Assembly: GCF_000820515.1 (NCBI RefSeq)
Contig: NZ_JXDG01000022.1
Span: 58,710-122,709, forward strand
Origin: Pseudomonas batumici
Lineage (GTDB): Bacteria; Pseudomonadota; Gammaproteobacteria; Pseudomonadales; Pseudomonadaceae
Direction: 5' to 3'
DNA length: 64,000 nucleotides
This document shows positions 37,047 to 46,313 of this stretch, in pieces. The translations under genes and the position numbers were made by a program. The notes under the pieces are model-generated. The model had not been told where the DNA came from and did no database searches. It was given only the letters and a program-made list of their open reading frames with translations. Within the stretch, counting starts at the first letter, position 1, and each line of letters starts with the position of its first letter.

Positions 37047-37195
37047 ACCCGGCCGGCCCGGGGCATATCAACCATTAAAAAAAGCAGCCCTTTGGCACCG
37101 ATAACATCGTTTCTCGGGTGTACGGGTTTTCAATATATTGGCCGCCAGATCCGGTGAATCACTCAACATTCACCCCCTCAGTGCGAGAAGTCTCA

Positions 37196-38473
37196 ATGAA
37201 CAATAAACCTGATAGCGCAGGGCTTGATAACGCCGGAACGGGGACCCGTGCGGTCTGGGGCGGGGAGCAAGTCAGGCACCCTTACAACGCCACGCAAACA
37301 CCGATTGTGGTCAGCGCCGCTTATGGTTACGACGACATCGACAACTGGTACGACGTTGCACTGGGCAAGGCACCGGGTTTTATCTACAGCCGTATGAGCA
37401 ACCCGACGGTCGAGATCCTCGAAGCCAAGATCTGCGAGTTGGAAAAGGCCGCGTCCGCCGTGGCCTTCAGCAGCGGCATGGCGGCGATCAGCAGTGTGCT
37501 TTACACCTTCCTCGCCCATGGCAATCGGGTGGTGTCCACCAAGGACAGCTACGGCGGCACCAACAAGATTTTCGAAGAGTTTCTGCCGCGCATGGGCGTG
37601 GAGGTGACGTTGTGCGAAACCTTCGATCACGAGGAGATCGAGCGTGAGGTTGCCAAGGGCTGCCAGTTGCTCTATCTGGAAACGCCGACCAACCCGACCC
37701 TGAAAATACTCGATATCCAACGTCTGGTGAGTGCGGCCAAGCGCGTCGGCGCTTTGGTGGTGGCGGACAACACCTTCGCCACGCCGCTGAATCAGAACCC
37801 CCTGGCATTGGGCGTGGACGTGGTCGTGCACAGTGCGACCAAGTTCCTCAGCGGTCACGGCGATGTGCTTGGCGGTCTGGTGTGCGGCGCCGGATTCCTG
37901 ATGGACAAGGTGCGTCATTACCGGGAAATCAATGGTGCGGCGCTCGATCCCTTCTCGGCCTACTTGATCATCCGCGGCATGAAGACCCTGGTACTGCGCA
38001 TGCGTCAGCAGCAACACAGCGCGCGTGCCCTGGCGGAGTTCCTGGGCAGTGAACCGCTGGTGGAATCGGTGAACTATCCCGGCTTGCCCGGCCACCCGAA
38101 CCACGCGGTGGCGTGTGCGCAAATGCGCGGTTTTGGCGCCATCGTCAGTTTTGTCCTTGTCGGTGGGATGGACACGGTCAAGGTCTTGTTGCCCCGCCTG
38201 CGGTTTGCCCACTGCGCGGGGAATCTGGGCGCGGTGGAAACCCTCTACGGCCCGGCCAGGACCACCAGCCATGTGGAGAACACCCTGGAAGAGCGTTTGG
38301 CGCTGGGGATTGGCGAAGGGCTGGTGCGGGTCTCGGTGGGCATCGAAGACACCGACGATCTGCTCGATGATCTGAAACAGGCCTTTGCCTTTGTCAGGCG
38401 TTCACGGGATGAACAGACACCCAAACACACACAACCCTCGATCAAAGAACCTTGCACTGAGGTCGCAAGTTGA
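37196..38473 (+). CDS. Cystathionine gamma-synthase/lyase family PLP enzyme
   Basis: The 425-residue protein belongs to the Cys/Met metabolism PLP family: YSRMSNPTVEILEAKI, FSSGMAAISSVL, TPTNPTLKILDI, VVADNTFATPLNQNPL and HSATKFLSGHGDVLGG with the PLP lysine at 216. It ends with a normal LVRVSVGIEDTDDLLDDL. Members catalyse beta- or gamma-elimination or replacement on Cys, homoserine esters or related compounds. Its neighbours include a permease, a divergent threonine synthase and homoserine dehydrogenase, so a homoserine-derived gamma-substitution in the pathway is possible. The substrate is unknown. Confidence 0.92.
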   Translation: MNNKPDSAGLDNAGTGTRAVWGGEQVRHPYNATQTPIVVSAAYGYDDIDNWYDVALGKAPGFIYSRMSNPTVEILEAKICELEKAASAVAFSSGMAAISSVLYTFLAHGNRVVSTKDSYGGTNKIFEEFLPRMGVEVTLCETFDHEEIEREVAKGCQLLYLETPTNPTLKILDIQRLVSAAKRVGALVVADNTFATPLNQNPLALGVDVVVHSATKFLSGHGDVLGGLVCGAGFLMDKVRHYREINGAALDPFSAYLIIRGMKTLVLRMRQQQHSARALAEFLGSEPLVESVNYPGLPGHPNHAVACAQMRGFGAIVSFVLVGGMDTVKVLLPRLRFAHCAGNLGAVETLYGPARTTSHVENTLEERLALGIGEGLVRVSVGIEDTDDLLDDLKQAFAFVRRSRDEQTPKHTQPSIKEPCTEVAS

Positions 38474-38624
38474 AGTTTGCACGTTAATACCTCACGACCC
38501 GACAGTCTGTGAGGACTTCATGAAGAGCAATAATAATAAAACGTAGCGGCAAGCTGTTTTTACTCTGCCCAGCAACTTAGCGCAGACGTTAATGCGTGCC
38601 CTCACCACTTTCATGAGAATAACC

Positions 38625-40055
38625 ATGTCCATAAAAGAACAACAACTCGATACGCGTGCCGGTTTTAAACAGGAAATGCAGACCCGCCATATTGTCATGC
38701 TGGCATTGGGTGGCGTTATTGGTACCGGGCTGTTTCTCACGTCCGGGTACACGGTCAACCAGGCCGGTCCCTTGGGAGCGGTCATTGCCTATATCATCGG
38801 CGCACTCATGGTTTACATGGTCATGATGTGCCTGGGGGAGCTGGCGGTGCAGATGCCGGAAACCGGCTCGTTCAGCACCTATGCCACACGTTTTCTCGGC
38901 CCGGGGACCGGTTACACGGTGGCCTGGCTTTACTGGCTGACCTGGGCCGTGGCCATCGGCTCGGAATTCACTGCCGCCGGTATCCTTATGGTGCGATGGT
39001 TCCCGCACACTCCGGTGTGGATCTGGAGTGCGCTGTTCGCCGGCGTGGTGTTTCTGAGCAACGTGATTTCGGTGCGCTGGTTCGCCGAGACCGAGTTCTG
39101 GTTGTCCCTGGTCAAGGTGGTGACGGTGGTGATGTTCCTTTTGATCGGCGGCGGGGCGATTCTGGGTCTGCTGCACATTGATCAGGCTCACAGCATCGGC
39201 CTGGGCAACTTTACCCGTGAGGGCTTGTTCCCCACCGGTTTCATGTCGATTGCGATGACCTTGCTGGCCGTCTCCTTCGCCTTCTCCGGCACCGAGCTGA
39301 TCGGTATCGCCGCGGGTGAGACCAAGGACCCGCAACGCAACGTGCCGCGGGCCATTCGCACTACGGTGCTGCGCCTGGCGATCTTCTTTGTCGGGACCAT
39401 CTTCGTCCTGGCGACCTTGCTGCCCCGGGAGCAGGCCGGATTGGTGGAGAGCCCGTTCGTCACGGTGTTCACCTACATCGGGATTCCGTACTCCGCGGAC
39501 ATCATGAACTTCGTGATCATCAGCGCCTTGTTGTCCGCCGCCAACTCCGGGTTGTACGCCGCTTCGCGGATGCTCTGGACCTTGAGCGACCAAGGTCACC
39601 TGCCCAAGCAGTTCTCGGCCCTGACCCGCATGGGGACGCCGTTGAATGCCATCGTGTTGAGCATGGTCGGTGGTGCGGCCTCGTTGCTCAGCAGCGTGTT
39701 TGCCGCCGACACCATCTACCTGGCGCTGGTGTCGATTTCCGGGTTGGCAGTGGTGGTGGTGTGGATGAGCATCGCCGCGAGCCAGATCGCCTTCCGCCGT
39801 CACTATGTGGCCAACGGCGGCGATGTCCGCGATCTCAAGTTCCGTGTGCGGGGCTATCCGTGGGTACCGCTGGGAGCGCTGGTCTGCTGCAGCCTGTCCT
39901 GTGTCGGGATTGCCTTCGACCCTGAGCAGCGGGTGGCCTTGTACTTCGGTGTGCCCTTCATCGCCTGGTGCTACTTCGTGTATTACATTACCCGCAAAAG
40001 CCGCGAGCGCCGCTTGTCGCTTGCTCCTTTGGCACAACCCTCCGATGCGTTCTAG
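38625..40055 (+). CDS. Amino-acid permease (APC superfamily, MmuP-like)
   Basis: The 476-residue protein has twelve predicted membrane helices and the AAT-family signature [20 protein letters not shown] near the start, with [20 protein letters not shown] in the middle. Overall it strongly resembles the S-methylmethionine permease MmuP, for example [19 protein letters not shown] and the end [14 protein letters not shown]. It would import a neutral or sulphur-containing amino acid. The ATG at 38625 is chosen over in-frame ATGs at 38592 and 38613 because it best matches family length. The specific substrate is inferred only from resemblance. Confidence 0.9.
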   Translation: MSIKEQQLDTRAGFKQEMQTRHIVMLALGGVIGTGLFLTSGYTVNQAGPLGAVIAYIIGALMVYMVMMCLGELAVQMPETGSFSTYATRFLGPGTGYTVAWLYWLTWAVAIGSEFTAAGILMVRWFPHTPVWIWSALFAGVVFLSNVISVRWFAETEFWLSLVKVVTVVMFLLIGGGAILGLLHIDQAHSIGLGNFTREGLFPTGFMSIAMTLLAVSFAFSGTELIGIAAGETKDPQRNVPRAIRTTVLRLAIFFVGTIFVLATLLPREQAGLVESPFVTVFTYIGIPYSADIMNFVIISALLSAANSGLYAASRMLWTLSDQGHLPKQFSALTRMGTPLNAIVLSMVGGAASLLSSVFAADTIYLALVSISGLAVVVVWMSIAASQIAFRRHYVANGGDVRDLKFRVRGYPWVPLGALVCCSLSCVGIAFDPEQRVALYFGVPFIAWCYFVYYITRKSRERRLSLAPLAQPSDAF

Positions 40056-40114
40056 GCACTGTCGATGGGGTGGGCAGCGTGCTCGGTGCGGAGGGTATCC
40101 ATGAGGTCCAGGCC

Positions 40115-41005
40115 ATGAAGCAGAAGACGTTACCTCCGTTGAACTGGCTACGAGCATTCGAGGTCTCCGCCCGTAATCTGAACTTCACCCACGCCGCTGA
40201 AGAGCTGTGTTTGACCCAGGGAGCGGTCAGCCAGCAGATCCGCCAACTGGAAAGTCACCTGGGGGTGGCGCTGTTCAAACGCTTGCCCCGAGGGTTGGGG
40301 CTGACGGAGGAAGGGCAGGCTTATCTGCCGGTGGTGCAGGATGCGATCATCCGGTTGGCGGTGGGCACTAACGAGATCTTTGGTCAGCACAAGCGCCGGC
40401 CGATCAAGGTGCGCGGCAGTTTGTCGTTTTTTGTGCACTGGCTGGCGCCCAAGCTGGTGGGCTTTCGCCAGGCCCAGCCGCATGTCGATATCCGCTACAT
40501 CAGCAATATCTGGGTCAAGGAGCTCGATGGCGAGGACGACATGGAGATTCGCTGGGGCCATGGTCAATGGCCCGGCCTGGTGTCGCAGCGCCTGACCTGG
40601 GACACCTTGTTTCCGGTCTGTTCGCCGGCCCTGATGGCGAGTTCACCCCTGAAGGTGCCAGCGGATGTGGCTCACCACCCGCTGCTGCACGTCCTGGGCT
40701 ACGAAGAGGGCTGGGGTTACTGGCTGAACAGGGTGGGCGCGCACGGGGTTGATTCCTCGACCGGCCTGCAGTTCGACACGCTCATATCCACCTTGCGTAT
40801 GGCTGAGTTGGGGCAGGGCATTGCCCTGGCCCGGTCCTCGATGGTTGACGAGATGCTTGAAGACGGGCGACTGGTCGAACCCTTCGCCCAGCGTATCGAG
40901 GCCAGCGAGTCGTTTTACCTGGTCCGCGGTTCCGAGGCCGACCAGCACCCCGACGCGGTCATGTTTTCCACCTGGCTGGTCGAGCAGGCACATCGATTCA
41001 AATGA
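40115..41005 (+). CDS. LysR-type regulator (GcvA-like)
   Basis: The 296-residue protein starts PPLNWLRAFEVSARNLNFTH and continues with LTQGAVSQQIRQLESHLGVA, the GcvA-type LysR winged helix. The effector domain includes SFFVHWLAPKLVGFRQAQP and GIALARSSMVDEML. It lies between the permease gene and the threonine synthase gene in the same direction, so it probably regulates this group. GcvA-like proteins respond to amino-acid-related signals. No operator could be placed. Confidence 0.92.
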   Translation: MKQKTLPPLNWLRAFEVSARNLNFTHAAEELCLTQGAVSQQIRQLESHLGVALFKRLPRGLGLTEEGQAYLPVVQDAIIRLAVGTNEIFGQHKRRPIKVRGSLSFFVHWLAPKLVGFRQAQPHVDIRYISNIWVKELDGEDDMEIRWGHGQWPGLVSQRLTWDTLFPVCSPALMASSPLKVPADVAHHPLLHVLGYEEGWGYWLNRVGAHGVDSSTGLQFDTLISTLRMAELGQGIALARSSMVDEMLEDGRLVEPFAQRIEASESFYLVRGSEADQHPDAVMFSTWLVEQAHRFK

Positions 41006-41021
41006 GTGGTCGGAGCCAATC

Positions 41022-42401
41022 ATGCGCTATGTGAGTACACGAAATTCGACTGTGCAGGTCAATTTTGAACAGGTCGTGTTATCTGGAACGGCCGAGGACG
41101 GCGGGTTGTTCGTACCCCTCGAGCTGCCGCTGTTCGAACCGCAGGAGATCGCCAATTGGTCGACCTTGCCCTATGACGAACTGGCCTATCGGGTCATGAG
41201 TCCCTTTGTCGGTGAGGCCATTCCCGAAGCCGATTTCAAGCGCCTGCTCAAGGAGGCGGGCAGCCACTTCAGCCATCGCTCCCTGGCGCCTTTGCATCAG
41301 GTCGACCGCAATGAATGGGTGCTGGAATTGTTCCATGGGCCGACCCGCTCTTCGAAGGATTTTGCCGCGCAGTTGCAGGCACGCCTGGTGCAGTACTTCC
41401 TGCGCAAACGCCAGCGTCGCGGAGTCGTCCTGGGGGCCACCAACGGCGATACCGGGCTGGCGGCCATCGAGGCGTTCAAGCACTGCGACGAAACGGTCGT
41501 GGTGGTGCTTTATCCGCAGGCGGGTGTGCCGCGGGACCAGCTCCAGCATTTGCAAGCGGTGGCGCACCCCAGGGTTCATAAAGTGGCGGTCAACGGCAGC
41601 TTCGACGATTGCCAGACTCTCGTCTCCCGGCTGTTGCGGCAGTGGCCGTGCGCGCAGCGAGAGGTGATCAGTTTCAACTCCAGCAACTGGGTCGGCGTAC
41701 TGGCGCAACTGGTGTTTTATTTCCACGCTGTCCTGCAGTTGGGTGGTGGTCAGCGCCCGATCGGATTCAGCGTACCGGCGGCGAGTTTTGCCGAGGTCTA
41801 CGCCGGTTACATCGCGCAGAAGATGGGCCTGCCGATTACCCAGATGATCGTTGCGACCAATCAGAACGACGCCTTGCATCAGTTGTTTCTAAAGAACCAC
41901 TACTCCAGGTTGCGAGCCAACAAAACCCTGTCGCCGGCCATGGACTTGTCGATCTTTTCCAACCTGGAGCGTTTTCTCTGGGAGCTTTATGAGCATGACG
42001 ATCAGGCGGTGAGCGCCCTGATGGGAACGTTTGAATCCAGCGGTGAAATGACCCTCTCCAACGCGTGCTGGTTGCAGGCGCGGATGATCATCGACTCTTA
42101 CGCGGTCAGCGATGAGCAGACGCTTGAGGAAATCACCTCGTTGTATCGTGACACCGGTTACGTGATTGATCCGCATACCGCCACCGGCGTCCTTGCGGCC
42201 AGGCTGTACCGTCGAAGCCTGGTGGCGCCGATGGTCACCCTGGGCGAGATCTCGCCCGCCAAGTCGACCGCGCTGCTGGGCGAGCTGGGGATCATCGTGC
42301 CCACGCAGCACCGGCCACTGGAGGAGCCAGGGCCGGAACAGCTCCATCGGATTGAGCACGATGACCTCGACACCCTCCATCAACTGCTCGGCGCCTTGTG
42401 A
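41022..42401 (+). CDS. Divergent threonine synthase
   Basis: The 459-residue protein matches threonine synthase over its whole length: MRYVSTRN at the start, SGTAEDGGLFVP, FHGPTRSSKDFAAQ with the PLP lysine at 112, GATNGDTGLAAIEAF and AGYIAQKMGLPI. Key places differ from the family: the PLP phosphate loop normally PTGNFGD reads PAASFAE at 252-258, and FHGPTLAFKDF reads RSSKDF. It would convert O-phosphohomoserine to threonine if active. Pathway copies of threonine synthase protect makers of phosphonate inhibitors such as rhizocticin; a similar role here is inference. Confidence 0.9.
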   Translation: MRYVSTRNSTVQVNFEQVVLSGTAEDGGLFVPLELPLFEPQEIANWSTLPYDELAYRVMSPFVGEAIPEADFKRLLKEAGSHFSHRSLAPLHQVDRNEWVLELFHGPTRSSKDFAAQLQARLVQYFLRKRQRRGVVLGATNGDTGLAAIEAFKHCDETVVVVLYPQAGVPRDQLQHLQAVAHPRVHKVAVNGSFDDCQTLVSRLLRQWPCAQREVISFNSSNWVGVLAQLVFYFHAVLQLGGGQRPIGFSVPAASFAEVYAGYIAQKMGLPITQMIVATNQNDALHQLFLKNHYSRLRANKTLSPAMDLSIFSNLERFLWELYEHDDQAVSALMGTFESSGEMTLSNACWLQARMIIDSYAVSDEQTLEEITSLYRDTGYVIDPHTATGVLAARLYRRSLVAPMVTLGEISPAKSTALLGELGIIVPTQHRPLEEPGPEQLHRIEHDDLDTLHQLLGAL

Positions 42402-42423
42402 AGACGCCGTACCAGGAGGTCAA

Positions 42424-42861
42424 GTGAAGCGAATTCTGGACCCTCTCGATGAACGCATCATCGCTGAGCTGCGGGTCAACGCTCGAGCCGCCCACGCCGA
42501 GCTGGCGGCCAAGGTCAATCTGTCGCGCAATGCCGTGCGTCAGCGTATCGAGCGTCTTGAGCGTGACGGTGCGATCCAGGGTTATACGGTGCGCACGGGA
42601 GAGGGGCGGCAGGCTTCTTCGAACATCAATGCGGTGATTTTCGTCTACCGCTACGACCGTATGCGCGGCGCGGAAGTGCTGCAGGCCCTGCGGGCAATAC
42701 CGGAAGTCATCCAGTGCGATGTCATGAGCGGTGAGTTCGATCTGATGCTGCGGGTCGGTGCGGCGAGTCCGGAGCGGGTGCATAGGGTCTGGCATGAAAT
42801 TTCCGCACTGGCCGGGGTGGAAAACACCGTGACCTCATTCGTTTTATCATCCGTGGTCTAG
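42424..42861 (+). CDS. Lrp/AsnC family regulator
   Basis: The 145-residue protein begins with the Lrp winged helix (LDPLDERIIAELRVNARAAH, LSRNAVRQRIERLERDGAI) and ends with the RAM/AsnC ligand-binding domain (VIQCDVMSGEFDLMLRVG). The GTG start at 42424 has AGGAGG 5 bp upstream. It follows the threonine synthase gene by 22 bp and is followed by a strong terminator. It probably senses an amino acid linked to the cluster. Confidence 0.92.
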   Translation: MKRILDPLDERIIAELRVNARAAHAELAAKVNLSRNAVRQRIERLERDGAIQGYTVRTGEGRQASSNINAVIFVYRYDRMRGAEVLQALRAIPEVIQCDVMSGEFDLMLRVGAASPERVHRVWHEISALAGVENTVTSFVLSSVV

Positions 42862-42878
42862 CCCCGGTTACCCTGCTG

Positions 42879-42907
42879 AAAAAGCCAACGTCTGTTGGCT
42901 TTTTTTA
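42879..42907 (+). terminator. Rho-independent terminator after the Lrp gene
   Basis: A GCCAAC / GTTGGC stem with a 4-nt loop, preceded by A5 and followed by seven T residues. It ends the operon that includes the threonine synthase and Lrp genes, so the homoserine dehydrogenase gene needs its own promoter in 42908-43036. Confidence 0.82.
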
Positions 42908-43036
42908 TGTCTGACGCTTTGCCCGCGTGCAGGTCAAAACGCCCATGAAATAGAGCAAATTGGCATATTTTACTGCCTTGGCTGCCCGCCTAATCTGGTG
43001 CCCAACAACCCCTCACTCGGATCAAGGGCAATAGAA

Positions 43037-44080
43037 ATGACTGAATACAAACTGGCGCTGGTCGGCTTCGGTGGTGTCAACCGAGCATTGGCTCAGCTGA
43101 TTGCCGAGCGTAATGAAAGCTGGAAAAGCGAACTGGGTTTCACCCTGAAAATCGTCGGCGTCACCGACCTGTTCCTCGGTTCGGTGATCCGCCGCGAAGG
43201 GCTGGATGCCGGACTGTTGGCCAGCCTGCCGGCGGTCAAGGGGGCCCTGGCGCAGGTGCCGGGAGGGGATGGCGAAGCCTTCAACGAATCCGTGATCAAG
43301 CACTGCGGTGCTGACATCGTAGTCGAGGCGACGTTTACCAATCCGGTCGACGGCGAGCCGGCCACTTCGTTCTGCCGCTGGGCGCTGGAAGGTGGCAAGC
43401 ATGTCGTCACCACCAACAAGGGACCGATTGCCCTCCATGGTGCCGAGCTGAAGGAACTGGCCCGACGCAATAACGTGGCCTTTGAATACGAAGGTTCGGT
43501 GATGAGTGGCACGCCGGTGATTCGCTTGGCCAAGCAGTCGCTGGCGGGCAGCTCGATGGTGGGTTTCGAGGGGATTCTCAACGGCACGTCCAACTTCGTT
43601 CTCACCCGCATGGAAGGCGGCCTGGGATTCGCCGAGGCGGTGAGCGAGGCTCAGGCGCAGGGCTATGCCGAAGCTGATCCGACGGCGGATGTCGAGGGGC
43701 ATGACGTGCGCCTCAAGGTGGTGATTCTGGCCAATGAACTGCTGGATGCCAAGCTGACGGTCAGCGATGTCAGTTGCAGCGGTATTTCCTCACTCAGCCT
43801 GGACGACATCGAAAGTGCCCGCAGGGACGGAGCACGTTGGAAGCTTATCGGCGCCGCAACGCGCCATGCCGATGGTTCGGTCAGCGCCAGTGTCGGGCCG
43901 CGACTGTTGAACAACGATCATCCGCTGGCCGGTATTTCCGGCGCCACCAATGCCGTTTCGTTTACCACCGGTCTGCTCGGCGCGGTGACGGTTTCGGGGC
44001 CGGGGGCAGGGCGCACGGAAACGGCGTTCGCCCTGCTATCGGACATCATCAACCTGCATCAGTCTGTGGCGCACAACTAG
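43037..44080 (+). CDS. hom: Homoserine dehydrogenase, ACT-less form
   Basis: The 347-residue protein begins with a Rossmann NAD(P)-binding segment, [14 protein letters not shown], and contains [28 protein letters not shown] and [14 protein letters not shown], the homoserine dehydrogenase signature. [16 protein letters not shown] carries the catalytic Asp/Lys region. It reduces aspartate semialdehyde to homoserine. The usual C-terminal ACT domain is absent, so threonine feedback inhibition is not expected. It lies after a terminator and 10 bp before the aldehyde dehydrogenase gene. A second housekeeping copy would be expected elsewhere. Confidence 0.93.
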   Translation: MTEYKLALVGFGGVNRALAQLIAERNESWKSELGFTLKIVGVTDLFLGSVIRREGLDAGLLASLPAVKGALAQVPGGDGEAFNESVIKHCGADIVVEATFTNPVDGEPATSFCRWALEGGKHVVTTNKGPIALHGAELKELARRNNVAFEYEGSVMSGTPVIRLAKQSLAGSSMVGFEGILNGTSNFVLTRMEGGLGFAEAVSEAQAQGYAEADPTADVEGHDVRLKVVILANELLDAKLTVSDVSCSGISSLSLDDIESARRDGARWKLIGAATRHADGSVSASVGPRLLNNDHPLAGISGATNAVSFTTGLLGAVTVSGPGAGRTETAFALLSDIINLHQSVAHN

Positions 44081-44090
44081 GAGAATGCCT

Positions 44091-45512
44091 GTGAAACCAT
44101 CGCATCTGGCCCTGGCCATAGTTGAACATCAAATCGATGTCCTGAACCCCTTTAACGGCACCGTCGTCGGGACTGTCGCGGATATTGGTGCGTCGCAGGT
44201 TCCGGGGTTGCTGGAGCAGGGTCGTAACGGCGCACGAGCCTGCGCCGGACTGTCGCGTCATGGGCGGGCACGTATTCTCGAACAGGCGGCCTTGAACGTT
44301 GAACGCGATGCCCTGGCGTTTGCCCGACTGATCGTCGAAGAGGCCGGCAAGACCTTCAAGCAGGCGGAAAAAGAAGTCAAACGGTGCGTCAACACCCTCA
44401 AGCTGTCCGCGCAAGAGGCCAGGCGCAATGCTGGCGAGGTGTTGCCGTTCGACGCCTATGAGGGCTCCGAGTCGCGCCAAGGCTGGTTCTCCCGCGAACC
44501 CCTGGGCCTGATCGTCGCGATCACCCCGTACAACGATCCGTTGAATCTGGTGGCGCACAAGCTCGGTCCGGCCATCGCCGGGGGCAACGCGGTGATTCTC
44601 AAACCGTCCGAGCTGGCGCCGTTGTCGGCCCTCCGATTGGTGAGGTATCTGGTCGAGGCGGGGCTGCCGGAGTCGGTGGTCACGGTCGCCACCGGCGGGG
44701 CAGAATTGGGCAAGGCCCTGGTGGAGGCTCGCGAGGTGCGGATGATTTCTTTTACCGGTGGTTTCGTCACGGGTGAGCGGATTGCTCGCACGGCAGGCCT
44801 GAAGAAACTGGCCATGGACCTGGGCGGCAACGCCCCCGTGATCGTCATGGACGACTGCGATCTCGAGGCTGCCGTCGAGAGTTGCCTGTCTGGCGCGTTC
44901 TGGGCGGCGGGGCAAAACTGCATCGGCACACAGCGCCTGCTGATCCAGGCGTCGATCTATGCGGCATTTCGCGAGCGTTTTGTCAGTCAAGCCCAGGTGC
45001 TGGTGACCGGCGACCCGATGCTTGCCAGTACCGATATCGGCCCGATGATTACCCTGCAAGCGGCGCTGAATGCCGAGCAAGTGGTGACCGAAGCATTGGC
45101 GCAAGGCGCCGCATTGCTCTGCGGGCATCGTCGCCAGGGCTCGTGCTACGCCGCCACGGTGTTGGAAAACGTCGATCACGCCAGTCGGCTCTGGCGCGAC
45201 GAGGTGTTTGCCCCGGTCGTGGTGCTACAGCCTTTCGAGACTCTCGATGAAGCTATCGCGCTGGCGAACGAGCCAGAGTACAGCCTGCATGCGGGGATCT
45301 TCACCAATGATCTGGCAACGGCCATGAGCGCTGCACGCAGGATCGAGGCCGGTGGTGTGATGATCAACGACTCCTCCGACTATCGCTTCGATGCAATGCC
45401 GTTTGGTGGTTTCAAGTACGGCAGCCTGGGGCGGGAAGGGGTGCGCTTCGCCTATGAGGAAATGACTCAGCCCAAAGTGGTGTGTATCAACACCCTGGGC
45501 CAGGTGACATAA
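44091..45512 (+). CDS. Aldehyde dehydrogenase family protein
   Basis: The 473-residue protein follows the NAD(P)-dependent aldehyde dehydrogenase fold: [50 protein letters not shown] and [16 protein letters not shown] with the catalytic cysteine. The position normally occupied by the general-base glutamate (in ELGG) reads DLGG here, an unusual change. The class is near lactaldehyde/phosphonoacetaldehyde dehydrogenases. The GTG at 44091 is favoured because AGGAG lies 7 bp upstream; the ATG at 44085 is too close to it. It is coupled to the homoserine dehydrogenase gene. Confidence 0.9.
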   Translation: MKPSHLALAIVEHQIDVLNPFNGTVVGTVADIGASQVPGLLEQGRNGARACAGLSRHGRARILEQAALNVERDALAFARLIVEEAGKTFKQAEKEVKRCVNTLKLSAQEARRNAGEVLPFDAYEGSESRQGWFSREPLGLIVAITPYNDPLNLVAHKLGPAIAGGNAVILKPSELAPLSALRLVRYLVEAGLPESVVTVATGGAELGKALVEAREVRMISFTGGFVTGERIARTAGLKKLAMDLGGNAPVIVMDDCDLEAAVESCLSGAFWAAGQNCIGTQRLLIQASIYAAFRERFVSQAQVLVTGDPMLASTDIGPMITLQAALNAEQVVTEALAQGAALLCGHRRQGSCYAATVLENVDHASRLWRDEVFAPVVVLQPFETLDEAIALANEPEYSLHAGIFTNDLATAMSAARRIEAGGVMINDSSDYRFDAMPFGGFKYGSLGREGVRFAYEEMTQPKVVCINTLGQVT

Positions 45513-45701
45513 CGGGCGTCAGATCAGGTGATGTTGCACTAGGCTGGCGGCGCCAGGGCTACCTTGCCCTGATGCCGACGTACGCAGGCACGGTTTGAGC
45601 CGCTCCCACATCAGGTCGGCCGCCAGCGAGTAGCCATGAATGGGGAAGGAGGGGACAAGCTGAATGGTCGTCGATTTGACGGCAAAAAATGGCGTTGATA
45701 G

Positions 45702-45721
45702 CATACCGACCGTTCGGTATG
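45702..45721. promoter_or_regulatory. Probable TetR-family operator
   Basis: The 20-bp sequence CATACCGACCGTTCGGTATG is a near-perfect palindrome (one mismatched pair near the centre). It lies 14 bp before the operon start at 45735. The TACCGA..TCGGTA type is common for TetR repressors, and the third gene of the operon encodes one, so autoregulation is likely. Confidence 0.7.
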
Positions 45722-45734
45722 TAGAGGCGTTGAT

Positions 45735-46313
45735 ATGAAACCTATCTCCATCCATCACTACTTCCACGATGTCTTTGGGCAAGAGCAAACCGTCTTCGAG
45801 TTACTGGCCATCTTGCTGTTCGGCACAGGCCTGACGGTTGCGCTTGCCGTTTCTTCGACTCAGTTGATTGAAGCGCTGCCGCTCTGGAGGAGCGTGCTTG
45901 CTTTGGTACTGATCCTGGATATCGCGGCTGGTTGCATCGCCAATTTCACGCGCTCGACCAACGATTTTTATGCCCAGCGCCCAGCCAATCGCTGGGGCTT
46001 CATTGCGGTACATGTCCACGTTGTCGCGGTCGCTTTCCTGCTCGGGCGCGAGACGGATGTGGCATGGGCGGTATGGGCCTACACCCTGGCCAGCGCGACG
46101 ATCGTCAACCTTCTCAAGCCCAGTTCATATCAACCCTTTGCAGGGGCCTTTCTGCTGGTCACAGGCCTTGGCTGGATGCCGTTATGGCCTGAGATTTCTC
46201 CGTTGATGGTGGTTGTTTGCGCGCTGTTCATGCTCAAGGTCATTTACGGTTTTGCGGTCGATCACTACGGCGGCGTCAGGATGCGGTCCTCGCAGGTGGC
46301 CTCACATGATTGA
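45735..46313 (+). CDS. Hypothetical inner-membrane protein
   Basis: The 192-residue protein has about five hydrophobic helices (for example FELLAILLFGTGLTVALAV and SVLALVLILDIAAGCIA). It ends before the GNAT gene with an 8-bp overlap, so it is co-translated with the acetyltransferase and TetR genes. The membrane topology suggests a small integral protein. No family was recognised. It is probably induced when the TetR repressor leaves the palindrome upstream. Confidence 0.68.
   Translation: MKPISIHHYFHDVFGQEQTVFELLAILLFGTGLTVALAVSSTQLIEALPLWRSVLALVLILDIAAGCIANFTRSTNDFYAQRPANRWGFIAVHVHVVAVAFLLGRETDVAWAVWAYTLASATIVNLLKPSSYQPFAGAFLLVTGLGWMPLWPEISPLMVVVCALFMLKVIYGFAVDHYGGVRMRSSQVASHD

Noticed and set aside
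37047..37195. Possible SAM or other riboswitch before the cystathionine-type gene
   Set aside because: No conserved riboswitch core or clear stem set could be recognised in the 149-bp leader.
38589..40157. 522-codon minus-strand frame opposite the permease gene
   Set aside because: His/Gln/Arg-rich low-complexity translation mirrors the hydrophobic permease on the plus strand; the permease has clear homology.
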